From assembly GCF_032118995.1 (NCBI RefSeq), contig NC_092654.1, forward strand, positions 8,874,284-8,938,283: a DNA stretch of 64,000 nt, given 5' to 3'. Shown in pieces: positions 23,215-34,342 of this stretch; positions within the stretch are counted from its first letter, which is position 1, and the number at the start of each line of letters is the position of its first letter. The DNA comes from Asterias amurensis. Lineage: Eukaryota; Echinodermata; Asteroidea; Forcipulatida; Asteriidae. The translations under genes were made by a program, and so were the position numbers. A model generated the notes under the pieces. The model had not been told where the DNA came from and did not search any database. It saw nothing but the letters and a program-made list of their open reading frames with translations.

Positions 23215-23582
23215 GAATGGAACACGTTGCCTTGGATCGGTCGAGTTTGTCTTCAAAGAGTGTTTGAAATTGTTTGTTATAAAATGCATATGGTTAGAAA
23301 GATGTTTTAAAAGTAGAATACAATGATCCACACACATTTGCCTCGAAATTGCGTGGTGTTCCTTTTACTTTGCGAATTAACACGGTCGGCCATTTATGGG
23401 AGTCAAAATTTTGACTCTCATAAATGGCCGACCGTGTTTGTCAACGAGGTAAAAGGAAAACCACGCAATTTCGAGTGATACTCGTGTGGATCATTATATT
23501 CTACTTTTAAAATATCTTTCTAATCATATGCATTTTATAACAAACTGTTACTCGACCGATCCAAGGCAACGGGTTCCTTTAA
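23215..23582. repeat. MITE family 3 copy, complete
   Basis: Ends and the central ggccatttatgggagtcaaa palindrome match the family. It lies between the two convergent SPFH genes. Confidence 0.9.
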
Positions 23583-23912
23583 AGGGGTTAGTATTGCTGT
23601 GAAGGGAAATATATACAAAACATATTACAGTACACAACTTCAACATATAAATTTACGGTAACTATTCCTGAAAATCTTGACAATTTACTTAAACCATGAT
23701 TTCACTCGGTAACAAATTTTTACTGAAAAGAGTAGAAAAATAATACAAAATTACCAATATATTAATATACAATAGAAATAATATTCTAAGGCATTACAAC
23801 AAAGACGCTGAGGATTCAAGTCATGAAAAGACACGACATTATTTTCTTATTATTCTTTTTATTTTCGGCACCCCCGAACAAAGATATTGACAAAATAGGG
23901 ACCCCGCCAATA

Positions 23913-23990
23913 TAGGGCTAGATAGCTCAGTTGGCAGAGCGCCGGCACGTTAATCCGGAGGTCGTTGGTTCGAATCCCACTCTAGTCAAT
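23913..23990 (+). repeat. tRNA-like SINE unit
   Basis: Contains tagctcagttggcagagcgc (A box) and ggttcgaatcccac (B box) at tRNA spacing. The acceptor ends do not pair along seven bases, the T stem has a mismatch, and position 33 of the anticodon loop is not T. This is therefore a tRNA-derived SINE or pseudo-tRNA, not a working tRNA. Confidence 0.65.
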
Positions 23991-24177
23991 TCTTTGTTGC
24001 AACCTCAAAGACATTATTTTCTCAAACACATTTAAAAAAAAAAAACCTGACGCCCCACTATTTTGTTTCCCAACCTTCAAATCCTTGTTTTTTTTCCTGC
24101 CTGCCAGTGGGAATTCTCAATACCGCCAAAAGTTTGCCACAAGAGGCGACTTTTAAAGAAAGCAAGTCAAGCAAGTA

Positions 24178-24470
24178 GGGTGTCGTGGCCGAGTGGTTAA
24201 GAGCATTGAATTCAAGTTCTGATGGTTAAGTCATCAGCACTTGTGTCCTTGAGCAAGATCCTTTACTATAATTGCTTCTCTTCACCTGGGGTATATGGGT
24301 ATCTGAGATGGTAGAGGTTGATATTGTGTATGAAAAAGTCTTTGGGGCCCATAACAGGTTGTACATGTACATGTACATGTACACGCCCAAGGGAGCTGAG
24401 AAAGGTTAAAGGTACATGTACATGTATACTCCCAATGACCAGGGCACTAATGTAACAGGTCACAGATGAC
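24178..24470 (+). repeat. SINE-B copy with tRNA-Ser-like head
   Basis: Starts gtgtcgtggccgagtggtta, a tRNA-Ser-like A-box region, then runs through cttgtgtccttgagcaagat to cccaatgaccagggcacta. Short tgtacatgtaca repeats interrupt the tail. Confidence 0.75.
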
Positions 24471-24698
24471 AGGTCACAGATGCCATGTTGTGGTACAGGT
24501 ATTTGAAGAGTTACATCATTGCTCGATACGGTCTATATTGTCCACCTATTCTCAAAATGGTTTCTTTCTCAAAATGGCTACTAGGCTGGTAAGCACTGCC
24601 ATGCAAACAGGCACAGTCAATCAGAACACAATTTAGTACTTGCAAACTAAGGAGCCCATGATGAGGTCGTCATGGTATTCCTATAAAATAAAGGCAAC

Positions 24699-27600
24699 CT
24701 AAGGGGTAGTGTACGAGGTCTTAGCAGGCGCATCCACACCAGCGTAGACAGGGTTTTTAGCGAGGCCAATGGTACGAACACCCATGTAAGCCAAAAAACC
24801 CTCAGTTGTAAGTCCTTGTTCGTCTATGATCTGCACGTAGGTCTGAGCTTCTGTCTCATACTGATTGAAGATTGCTTTAGCCTCGGCATCCGCTCTGCAA
24901 GGCAAACAAGAGGGCCATTGGAAAATATTAACATGGGTATCGTGGCTGATCTGATAAGAGCACCAATTCTGGTGTTTGTGTTCAGCATAGTCTTGGTTTG
25001 AGTCCCGGTTGTGTCACTTGTGTCCCTGAGCAAGACACATGTGTTAAATATAATTGCTTCTCTCCACCCAGGGGTAAATGGCTACCTGTGAGGTCAGAGA
25101 TGGTTCTTGTGATTGATTCAGCTTAGTAGCGCATGTTGCACAGGCTGTTCATCCCAAGGGAGCTGAGATGGTTTAAGGAATCATTTAAATGGCCAAGTGA
25201 CTAGGGGTAATGATGTTGGAACGCTTTGAGAAGCCCTTCGATTGTAAAAAGCGTGATATGCCATTTTGGGTGGTCGGTTGGCTTGTGCGTAAAGCGCTCG
25301 CCTCTCACCAAGGTTCTCTGCTGTGCCACGAGGGTTTTCCAGACTATCCGGTTTTCCTCCCTCAGGAAAAAAATCAAACACTTTCGATCTTGGATGTGCT
25401 CCGTGGTCATAATGGGTTGATGTGGCTGGCAGCTGAATGCGCCCTTGCATGCCTGCTTCTCAAGCACGTTGTAGCCGCGTCCTTCGCAATTCAGCTCTAG
25501 CTGCGAGTAAGGACGATTAGCCCCCAAAATTATTTATTATTATTATTATATTTAGACATACCTATTGAGAGAGATTCTAGCCTCGGAGTTGGCTTTATTG
25601 ATGGTGATGATCGATGATGTCTCGGCTTCTTTCAGTAACGTCTCGGCTTGTGTGACTAACCGGGGTCGTTCACTTTCTGCTACCTTTAAGTGTGTGTGAA
25701 CGTAAAAGGCACAGGGTGTAAAAAGCGCAGCGAATCGGACCAAGCACGTACAAAAATGGTATCTTAAAACATTGTGGTCCAGAAAGTACACAACTGTGTA
25801 CATTGCACATTCATTTTGATATTTTTACCTGTGTGGTTGTGAGGTTTAAACAATTTTACTGTAAACCATGTTGAAATCTATTTCCAAATTAAGTTAAAGC
25901 CATTGCACACTTTCGGTACACAGTATTGTCCAAGGCCCACACTTCGTGTACCACAACTTTTGTGAAAATTTAGGCTCAATCGGTCATCGGAGTCGGGACA
26001 AAATAACGAGAAAACCCACCCTTGTTTCCCCACGTTTCGCCGTGTCATGACATGTGTTTGAAATAAATCCGAATTAAAATAAATCGAGAATTGATATTGT
26101 TTTAATGTTTTCTCAAAAAGTAAAGCATTTCATGGAATAATATTTCAAAATAAGTCTTTCACCAATACCTTCTGTAAACCCTGTAAATTATTTGTAAATC
26201 CGTGAACTTTTTTTTTTTTTTTCTGTACTGAAAGTGTATAATGGCTTTAACAAAGAAGATGGTAAAAAAAAAAGATTTCTTTGCAATGTTAGCCCCACCC
26301 TATATCCAGAGATTGACACCCCTTTTGTTGGTGTAATTTTTTCTGATCTTTCTCCCCAACAAATATAACACATCATTTTTACTCCCCTACAATGTTTTAC
26401 ATGTTGCGTTTTAAGTTCCTACGATTTGCTAAACATTTGACTTTGTACGCCCACCTCACTGTGGCTTGTGGTTTTGCAAACTGGAAAGTATGTTGAGATA
26501 TGCTCCTATTACAGATTGGCTCATAGTTCCGGATAAGTAGAAACGGTAAAAACTATTTAACTGAAGTCATAAGTTAGCCCAAATTTAACTGAAGTCATAA
26601 GTTAGCCCAAATTTAAATGAAGTCATAAATAAAGATAAACGCGCAAGGCTTTTTACCTGTATATTTTCTCTCGCAGCTTCTTTGTTTCTGACCGCCTGTT
26701 CATAAGCTGAAGGGCGAGCAATGTTATTCACCTGTCATTATAAAAAAAAAAAACATAGTTAATAACACAATTAAAAACTCACTCCGCAGTATTGAAGTTA
26801 ATAAAGACCCACTAAAAGCTAAAGTAGTAGTCCCGGCCGATTTTCTATACCTTCCGCCCAGGTAGTAGTTAAAAAGCAGGACAGCTCTTTTCAAAATTGA
26901 GAAGTCTCCCGAATTTCGATAATCTACTCAGCGGTAGTAGAATATATAGCAAGACAGTTTTCTAACAAGCAAACTCTACACGGCAAGTAGATACACACAT
27001 GGTGTTACTGCAAACCAAATATATATTGATACCTCACCATGCAATGCCTCCAATCCCATGTATTTATTTACCTGTAAGTCATCTATTCTTGTGCTGAGGG
27101 GTTGGTAGCGGGCACTGAGAGCCTCTCTGACGGACCCTTGAAACTCCTGTCTCATAGCTTGGAACTCGGTCGTGTTGTATTTACTACAAGCTTCATGGAT
27201 AGCAGACTCACCTGTGAGGAATTTCAAAAAAAAATCAAACAAATCAAAACCCAGCTGCAAAGATCACAGGTCTTGGAAAAATGTTCACACGGTTTAAATG
27301 GTCTTTAATATCTCTCATACTGTATCAATCCTCCTACAAGAACCAATCCATAGACTATTAACTTTAATAATAATCAACATTTCTAGTGTGCCATGTCAAA
27401 GTCTTATATAGCGCACGTAACTACCAAACAAGGTACTCAAGGCGCTGAGTATATACAAACTTTCAGAAAGATAGGTAATTGCAGTGATGAGTTTTAAAAC
27501 CCAATTATTTAGCACCTTATAAGGGTTTACAAGGTGCTACGGCGCATACAGCAGCCACAGCCAGGAACACTGGGGCGAACCCCTTCTCTTTTCGAAAAGT

Positions 27601-30600
27601 GCACTGAGTTCTTTTACATGAGTTACACAACACATGGGACCAATGGCTTTACGTCCCATCCAACGGACGAAGCAATGGTTAAGTGTCTTGCTTAAGGACA
27701 CAAGTGTCATGGCTGGGGATTCGAACCCACACTCTGCTGATCAGAAACACCAGAGTTTGAATTCGGTGCTCTTAACCACTCGGCCACGACACTTCCATAA
27801 ATGTCGGTCAAGGATGACACTCCTGGCGCAAAACAAGAGCTCTGCTAATACAACAAAGACAACCAAAGGACGGAAGCTAAGTTTTCTGAAGTAGATAGGT
27901 TTTGAGATGTGTTTTAAATGCAAAACAAGAACTCTGCTAATACAACAAAGACAACCAAAGGACGGAAGCTATGTTTTCTGAAGTAGATAGGTTTTGAGAT
28001 GTGTTTAAAATGCAAAACAAGAACTCTGCTTATACAACAAAGACAACCAAAGGTCGGAAGCTATGTTTTCTGAAGTTGATAGGTTTTGAGATGTGTTTTA
28101 AATGCAAAACAAGAACTCTGCTTATATACAACAAAGACAACCAAAGGTCGGAAGCTATGTTTTCTGAAGAAGATAGGTTTTGAGATGTGTTTTAAATGCA
28201 AAACAAGTTTCTGCTGTTGAAGAGTCTGAGTTGAAGTTTGACACTTTTCCAAAGAGATGGCCTGGTATGTGAAAAGCAGCGATCCTTGGAGTGCAGTGAA
28301 TGTGGGATGTTGAGGAGCAGGGGTTGATTTGGACTCTTTATGAGAAATATAAAACTTAAGGCTTGGTGAAATCCACCCCAGGTTACTTAAGGAGTGAAGC
28401 TGTCTGGGAGGTTTGTACTAAGATGATTAAAGCCATATTCAGGTAAGGGAAGGTGACTTACCTGAGCTCCTAAGAACCTTCTCAAAGTTCTCATGATCCC
28501 TGAACTGTACGACGATCTCTCGAAGATCCCGAGAGACGATCATGTACTGGAAGGCAATATCCAGCTCGATGATCACCCCATCCTTGTTGAGACAGCGTAG
28601 ATTGGGGTATTGGATCGTTCGGAACACTGAGGGAAAGACGATGAAGGTAAACCCAGGAGGTCCGTTGTGGAGACCTTCTTGCTTGACGTCGGGGTAAAGC
28701 TCACGAGAGATGGAGTTGTACATCACCGCCACTTTGAATCAAACCAAAAACAATTGCATTTGTATGAACTATTTTAGACTTGATACAGTATATTTTAGCG
28801 CAAGAGATAAGCGTTAATTTGAAAATAAAACAATAATATTTGAGTTTTGAGTTTTATATAGCGCTTTTTCACTCCCGAACGGGTGTCTTAAAGCGCTTCC
28901 AATTATTACCCCTGGTCACTGGGCCTTAATTTACTCCGTAAACCATCTCAGCTCTCTGGGGAGTATACAGCCTCGTGCAACAAATGCGCTACTCGGCTAA
29001 ATCAATCACAAGAACCATCTCAGCCCTCACAGGTCCCCATTTTACCCATGGGTGGAGAGAAGCATTAATAGTTAAGTGTCTTGCTCAGGGACACAAGTGT
29101 CACGACCGGGATTCGAACCTACACTCTGCTGAACAGAATCAGCAGAGCTTGAATTCAGTGCTCTTAACCGCTCGGCCACGACACCCTATGTAACAGAGCC
29201 ATTCATTTAAAGGCACCTGGAAGTAGGATTTTTTTTTCTTTTAAACATAAGAGTATATGTTTATTAACAATAAAACAATTTTTGAGTAATTGTTTGTCAC
29301 GATTTATATGTTAAAAAAATTAATTAAGTGCTTGGGGGGTTGACTCCGCCTACCCCTTTTGTGACGTAGGAAAAGGAAGACTTTGCCTCGATGCGTAGAT
29401 AAACACACGTGCAAAAGTACATGTAATTCTTAGACGTGAGTTTGTACGCTGCGAAAAAGTTTTTTTCTGGCATTTTTCCGGCAATGCCGACCAGGTGTAT
29501 TGCTGCTGGATGCAGCAAAACAACTAAAGATGGGGTCAGTCTTCATCTATTTCCTGCAGATCCCAAGTAAAGGCGGTTGTAGGCTGCGAAAGTCAGATTA
29601 ACTAGAGCAAAGTGGTCTGGTCCGACGTCTTTTTCAGCGCTTCGAGCCGTCGTGTTTCGAATCCATTCTTAAACACGACGCCGTCCCAACAATTTTTCCA
29701 GCTAGTGGGAAATCGAAGAAGGTATCTGAAAGGCGTAATGTACGGGGCCTGACTACAAATTTTCTCTTCAAATATCGCGCCTTGAATTACGTCATTTGAA
29801 CAGCGCCCTCTCGGGTCAGGGCATACTCGTAAATTTGTAAATACAATCAAAACTAATATTTTTAAACCTTAGTTAACTTTTTATTCACATTCCTCTCGTA
29901 AAAACACATATTTTAGTGACAAAAGCTTTATTTAAAAAAAATACCACTTCCAGGTGACTTTAAAAAATAAAAAACAATCGGTCATCGAAGTTGCGAGAAA
30001 ATGATGAAAAAAAAAAAAACCTTGTTGGACAAATTTGTGTGCTTTCTTATAGGAATTAAAGACTTCTAGCTAGAAGTCTTTTATTATTTTAGTGAGAAAT
30101 TACCTCTTTCTCAAAAACTACTTTACTTCAGAGGGATTTGTTTCCCACAATGTTTTATACTATCAACAGCTCTCCAATGCTCGTTACCGAGTCAGTTTTA
30201 AGTTAATACTTGTTTTGAGTAACCACCAAACGTGTACCTTCCCTTTAAATGGTTTTGATACCTTTTGTAGATCAAGTGTTTGGCCAAGACATGAATCCCT
30301 ACTCACTGTGCACATAGATGTATGTAATATAATTTTCCTGTAGAACTTTCAGCTTCATTAGTTGTCACGTTTTTTAGAAAAAAATCTGTTGTACAGATGC
30401 TAAATTAATTTTCGCCTCACTGAGACAACATTTCTTTCGTGAAATTGACTTACTAATTTCTTTAAAAAAAAAACACAGCATCTCAGCAAGTAATATTTTA
30501 AGGAAAGCTTTCTACCGTCATTATCTTTACACCATGAAAGTTTAATGTAAATCTATGGACAGTGTGCTTTGTGTCCTACAAAAAGTACCAAACCCTTTAA

Positions 30601-31329
30601 GGAGGGTGAGTTCAATTGCTCTCCTCTGAACTCCTAAACCATTTCAGAGACAATATTTATTTCACACAGGGATAAACAACTGATGTGGTGTATATTTGCT
30701 TTGATCACAGTGTAACAAAAAACACAATCAGCAATTCTGACAGGTCAGACAGAATTTCTGACCGGTCCTCAGGTGTTTTAACTTGCATTTGGCCAATGGA
30801 TCTCCGTTAGTTTAAAGACATTACACACTATTAGTAATTGTCGAAGACCAGTCTTCTCACTTGGTGTATCTCAACATATGCACAAAATAACAAACCTGTG
30901 AAAATTTGAACTCAATTGGTCGTCGAAGTTGCAAGCAATGGAAGAAAAAAACACCCTTGTCACACGAAGCTGTGTGCTTTCAGATGCTTGATTTCGGGAC
31001 CTCACAATCTAATTCTGAGGTCTCAAAATCAAATTCGTGGAAAATCACTTCTTTCTTGAAAACTACGTTACTTCCGAGGGAGCCGTTTCTCACATTTTTT
31101 TTATACTATTAACCTCTCTCCATTACTTGTTACCAAGTAAGTTTTTGTTGCTAACAATTACTTTGAGTAGTGTCCACTGCCTTTTAAGCTATCCTGAGAT
31201 TTTCTTAAGATGGCAGAAACACTTACTTTCATCTGATTGTAGCGTCTTGAGTGACACGACAATAAGAACGATGATGCCGACCACCAAGGCAAATATCACT
31301 CCAAGAACAACAGCCACACCCGACTTCAT
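24699..31329 (-). CDS. Compact SPFH/band-7 membrane protein (6 exons, 301 aa)
   Basis: In transcript order the coding exons are 31329-31227, 28731-28462, 27211-27072, 26731-26657, 25683-25562 and 24894-24699. All joins are GT-AG and in frame (906 bases). An N-terminal hydrophobic helix spans about residues 5-27 and can act as signal anchor. It is followed directly by an SPFH-type domain (about 33-175) with PGFTFIVFPSVFRTIQYPN and ELDIAFQYMIVSRDL. A Glu/Ala/Lys-rich helical tail runs to about 260 (ENIQVAESERPRLVTQAETL). The C-terminal stretch LAYMGVRTIGLAKNPVYAGV resembles the end segment of other SPFH proteins. It lacks both the long N-terminal arm and the cysteine loop of the neighbouring SPFH protein. 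The two genes converge with 4.9 kb between their stop codons. Substrate and compartment are not shown by sequence; a plasma-membrane or endomembrane oligomer is likely. Confidence 0.87.
24975..25245 (+). repeat. SINE-B copy
   Basis: Runs from ggtttgagtcccggttgtgt through tccctgagcaagacac, ttgcttctctccacccaggg and gggagctgagatggtttaag to a gcgctttgag-like tail, in the last intron of the compact SPFH gene. Confidence 0.75.
25250..25550 (-). repeat. Possible degraded tRNA-derived repeat
   Basis: Contains a tRNA-like ttgtgcgtaaagcgctcgcc, then a fragment ending before an ATT microsatellite at 25530-25550. The family was not identified. Confidence 0.3.
25893..26252 (-). repeat. MITE family 2 copy, complete
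   Basis: Begins ttaaagccattgcacacttt and ends aaagtgtataatggctttaa (inverted ends), with the central aaatcgagaattgatatt region. It lies in an intron of the compact SPFH gene. Confidence 0.85.
26815..27060. repeat. Penelope-linked repeat, 3'-side segment
   Basis: The block ctaaagtagtagtcccggcc...cttccgccc...gatacctcaccatgcaatgc recurs at 39455-39490, 42690-42930 and 43540-43715. In two of these it follows a hammerhead-like core, so this copy is probably the same element without the core. It sits directly next to exon 3 of the compact SPFH gene. Confidence 0.55.
27396..27797 (-). repeat. SINE-A copy, essentially full length
   Basis: On the minus strand it starts gtgtcgtggccgagtggtta (tRNA-Ser-like head), has the B box gtgggttcgaatccccagcc, then gacacttgtgtccttaagca and gggtttgccccagtgttcc-like segments, and ends gcgctatataagactttgac. 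Length is about 400 bases. Confidence 0.9.
27828..28208. repeat. 92-bp tandem array, four copies
   Basis: Units begin gcaaaacaagaactctgcta and end gatgtgttttaaat. Starts fall near 27829, 27920, 28012, 28104 and 28198 (the last partial). It lies in intron 2 of the compact SPFH gene, immediately next to the SINE-A copy. Confidence 0.9.
28850..29192 (-). repeat. SINE-B copy, essentially full length
   Basis: On the minus strand: tRNA-Ser-like head gtgtcgtggccgagcggtta, B-box region, ttgtgtccctgagcaagaca, cagctgagatgg-type middle, and a tail ending acccgttcgggagtgaaaaagcgctatataaaac. It shares its head with SINE-A but has a different tail. Confidence 0.88.
29971..30250 (+). repeat. MITE family 1 copy, left end lost, alternative centre
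   Basis: Starts at aatcggtcatcgaagttgcg and ends with a worn right terminal repeat. The centre is the palindrome agacttctagctagaagtct instead of the usual gatttcgagacctc. Confidence 0.75.
30460..30600. repeat. Unnamed dispersed repeat
   Basis: Shares agcaagtaatattttaagga...atcattatctttaaaccatg...gtgctttgtgtc with 35165-35290. Both end at caaaaagtaccaaac. The class is unknown. Confidence 0.55.
30811..31187 (+). repeat. MITE family 1 copy
   Basis: Starts tttaaagacattacacacta and ends agtagtgtccactgcctttt. It lies in intron 1 of the compact SPFH gene, ending about 35 bases from the donor of coding exon 1. Confidence 0.85.
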
Positions 31330-31393
31330 CTTGCTTTGTGTTCAAAATCCTTTTTTGGTTGACTTAATTGTTCGCTGCTCAAACATGAACTCC
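31330..31393 (-). promoter_or_regulatory. Probable 5' UTR piece with a short upstream ORF
   Basis: Upstream of the ATG at 31329 there is a good acceptor (ttttatgacaacag) at 31394, so the first coding exon probably starts with a 64-base 5' leader. The leader holds a 14-codon upstream ORF (start MFEQRT) whose TGA ends about 15 bases before the main start. A matching donor (cattccttag then gtaagg) lies at 33502, which suggests a non-coding first exon near 33503-33720. Confidence 0.4.
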
Positions 31394-31574
31394 CTGTTGT
31401 CATAAAAAAGGGAAAACAAGAAAGAACATTACATATAGATTGATTAGTCAAAAAAGAATATTGAAGGATGGTAAAGTCATGAACATTGTGCTGCCAGCAT
31501 AGACCCCAAAAGTTGTAGCTACATGTATTAGCTTCTCTTTGAAAAATGCCTTCGGAGCGCCACGCCACGACAGC

Positions 31575-31700
31575 TCGGGGCTGTATACTCCCTAGGGAGC
31601 TGAGAAAGATTAAAGGGATGTTTTTGGCCCAATGACCAGGGCACTATTGTAAAGCGCATTGATAGGTTTTATTGTGAAATGCGCTACATGTATGAGAATT
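31575..31700 (+). repeat. SINE-B tail fragment
   Basis: Contains tatactccctagggagctga, aaggccaatgaccagggcac-type sequence and a gcgcattgata...gcgctac tail. It lies just upstream of the compact SPFH start codon. Confidence 0.65.
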
Positions 31701-32194
31701 TGTTATTATTATTATAGAGGCATACTTTTAAAATTTCTTTCCAACCTTGCTCATTTCATCACAAAGGGGCCAAACTGCAGGAAATGTGCCCTTTAACAAG
31801 TTAATCAGTATGACCAGATATTTAACCCAGGTTCATTCATTTCCTGGCCAACCTTCTACAAGTTTATAGTTTCCTTCAGAAAGCAGGATATTAGAAAAGG
31901 GATACAATATGACCCACCACATCCAACTTAACAACTGTCAAAATGCACGTATCACTTTTACTTCACTTTTTGGTTGACTAAACTCAAACAAATTTAAACA
32001 GACCTGGAATGTAACATTTGGTCTGGAATTTAATCTTTGATCATGTTACAAAGGGCAAGGCCATTTCAATTTTGCAAAGGGCACTTCCACTGGAAAATTT
32101 AACAGGTCAGCTGGTTAATGGGAACTTTTGAAGGGCACCAAGGCCAACACCAGGGGCAATATGGCCTCCGTAGCCTTCATGTAATTCCAGGCCT

Positions 32195-32272
32195 GATTGA
32201 ATACAGCAGGATTTGAACCTGCGACCTCCGGGTTAACTAGAAGGCGCTCTGCCAACTGGGCTATCTAAAATG
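32195..32272 (-). repeat. tRNA-like SINE unit
   Basis: Minus strand reads agatagcccagttggcagag...gacctccgggttaac reversed around ggttcaaatcctgctg. It is the same family as 23913-23990, with the tRNA fold imperfect. Confidence 0.6.
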
Positions 32273-32439
32273 TTGGCAGTCTCCCTGTTATGGAAATATC
32301 TTTTTTCAGGGTGCCAGTCAGAGTCTACTTTAAAACTTTTAACTGCCGTATTGATGTATTTAACAAGGGTCCAGGGATCACACCCAAGGTTATGATACAA
32401 CCTTGGAAGCACAGAAGAGAGATCACTCTTGCCACTAGA

Positions 32440-32572
32440 CCCTGTAACTGGGGCTCTGTACTCCTTTTTTTCAACAATTTTTGTCATCAGTTGTAGTACA
32501 AATTTTTGTCATTATCGGTCGTAGTATGACAAAAATTTCTAAAAAAAAGAGTACAGCGTCCCAGTTACTGGG
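32440..32572. repeat. Palindromic MITE with ends tagaccctgtaactggg
   Basis: The arms tagaccctgtaactggggct and agcgtcccagttactgggtcta pair, and inside them gtactcctttttttc and gaaaaaaagagtac-like stretches pair again. A lone end (accaagtaactggggctcgt) lies at 32839. Confidence 0.8.
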
Positions 32573-32937
32573 TCTACATTTTTTGTACCTTGCCAATGCA
32601 AATTTCACTCCCAAAAGCTTGAAGTTTGCGCAGCCCATCTTGAAGATTGTGCGCGCAAGCTTCAAGTGGGCGACCAGTTTGCGCCCACTATGACCCTTCC
32701 ACATGTATTTATGGTTTTATGTTCAAATGTTGTTTTAAAGTTCATTTAAAATTTGTCGTCAGCAGTTGTCGTTAGTTGTCAGCTTTTTATTAGTGTGACC
32801 CATTTTAGAAATCTGAGAGGGCATCATACCGTATAGACCAAGTAACTGGGGCTCGTACACTCATTAATATTGTTTTTTACAATTGCAATTGCATCTCCGT
32901 AAAAAGTAATTGCGATTTATAACTCAACCTAGTACTT

Positions 32938-33025
32938 AGTAACGATAGCATAACCCTCCTCCAGACGGCCGCCAACTAAACTCAACCCTCCTCCCGACGG
33001 AGGAGGGTTTCGTTATCGCAACTAT
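32938..33025. repeat. Short hairpin element (ctccgacgg type)
   Basis: The arms aacgatagcataaccctcct and ggaggagggtttcgttatcg pair around a centre with ccctcctcccgacggagg. Length is about 85 bases. Confidence 0.7.
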
Positions 33026-34342
33026 GTACAAAGTCGAAGATGCAAATGTTAAAGTTGCTAACTAATGCAAGATTCCCAAGAAGAAGTATGTCCCGAGCCC
33101 CCAACCAGTTTGTCTAAACTACCGTGTTACTAATGTAGGCAAGGCAAAATAGAACAAAACCATTAACTGAAAAGAAATTAACCCTCTGCTCTGTAATATA
33201 AACAATACAAAGAACACATTTAAATCGAACTGTACTTTGGTTCCCAAATGTTGATTGCCATCCACTCTTTGCACTATCCATCATCAGGCCTCAACATCAG
33301 GCAATAATCAATGCATCAATCAATTATTGTACGTTCAAACAAACATGTCAACAAAAGACAAACCCCACCCGATCGAATGTTGTCAGTCTTTCCATCCTTT
33401 CAATTTTTGGAGGACCACAGCAAAATATATTGAAAACCAAACTTGCCTTTCTGCAATAGGATGAAGTGCCTCTCTTCACACAGTTTCCCTCGGCTCCTTA
33501 CCTAAGGAATGAAGTGTTGTTAACGAAATATGCCACAGACTACAGACTTCCGTTTTTCGACTCGAGAACGGAGTCAACAGTGTAATTTTGTGTACACACA
33601 CCAAATAGCCACACCAAAATGCATTACACCACACGGCAATCCTGGGATCAAACAACGGAGGGCGCTGTTTCTCTATACACAGCCGTGTGGCCCTTTTCGA
33701 AACCACGAAAACGCCGTGTAGGCTTACGTCTTATATACCCCATTAGTTGTTTTGAGAATGCGCGCTTTGTGCTTCATACAGGCAGACGGAGCCTGAGCTA
33801 GAACCACCGTTTCACAAAGGGTTGTCAACAACACCCCACACTCTTTTTTCTTGGGTATAACTTCAGTGATTGGCTGTGTTCAACTTGTGGCATTATCTCA
33901 AGGGCCAGGCAGTAACTTCATACTCTTTTGCAAAGTTAGACACTAAGGTGGCTTACCAACTGTACCCTCATTATTCTATTTATATGCCATATTTTAATAT
34001 AGTGATGTTGTCCATCCAAAAACCCACAAAAAGCACAAGTTGAACACGTGACCCAATAAAGTAAAAAGTAAACAATCAATTCAATTCAATTTAGTTTATT
34101 GTATCCAAACAAAATATTTGAGATGGAGGTTAACAAATTAAAAATTTCAAAATATAAATTTGAAGACAAATAGTACATAATGTAATTCATATCAAACATA
34201 AATATCAGGGGCATAAAAATGGAAGAATTCCATATTCTACACTCTGCCACCATATAAAAAGACAATTTTCACCCCAGATAATGAAGTTAAAGAAATCATA
34301 CTGTTGGGGGGCGGGATGTGTTGGGGGGGTGCTTTGGCTATG
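33026..34342. other. Region between the compact SPFH gene and RWDD3
   Basis: Holds the candidate non-coding first exon and promoter of the compact SPFH gene (33480-33720, relatively GC-rich) and, at 34075-34130, an attcaattcaattt run that looks like the tail of a LINE or SINE on the minus strand. No other coding evidence. Confidence 0.35.

Noticed and set aside
23913-23990. tRNA gene (possible Asn anticodon GTT)
   Set aside because: Acceptor stem does not pair, T stem has a mismatch, position 33 is not T, and related broken copies occur at 11335 and 32195. It is a SINE head.
24178-24250. tRNA-Ser gene
   Set aside because: Only the 5' half resembles tRNA-Ser, and the sequence continues into a SINE body present in several copies.
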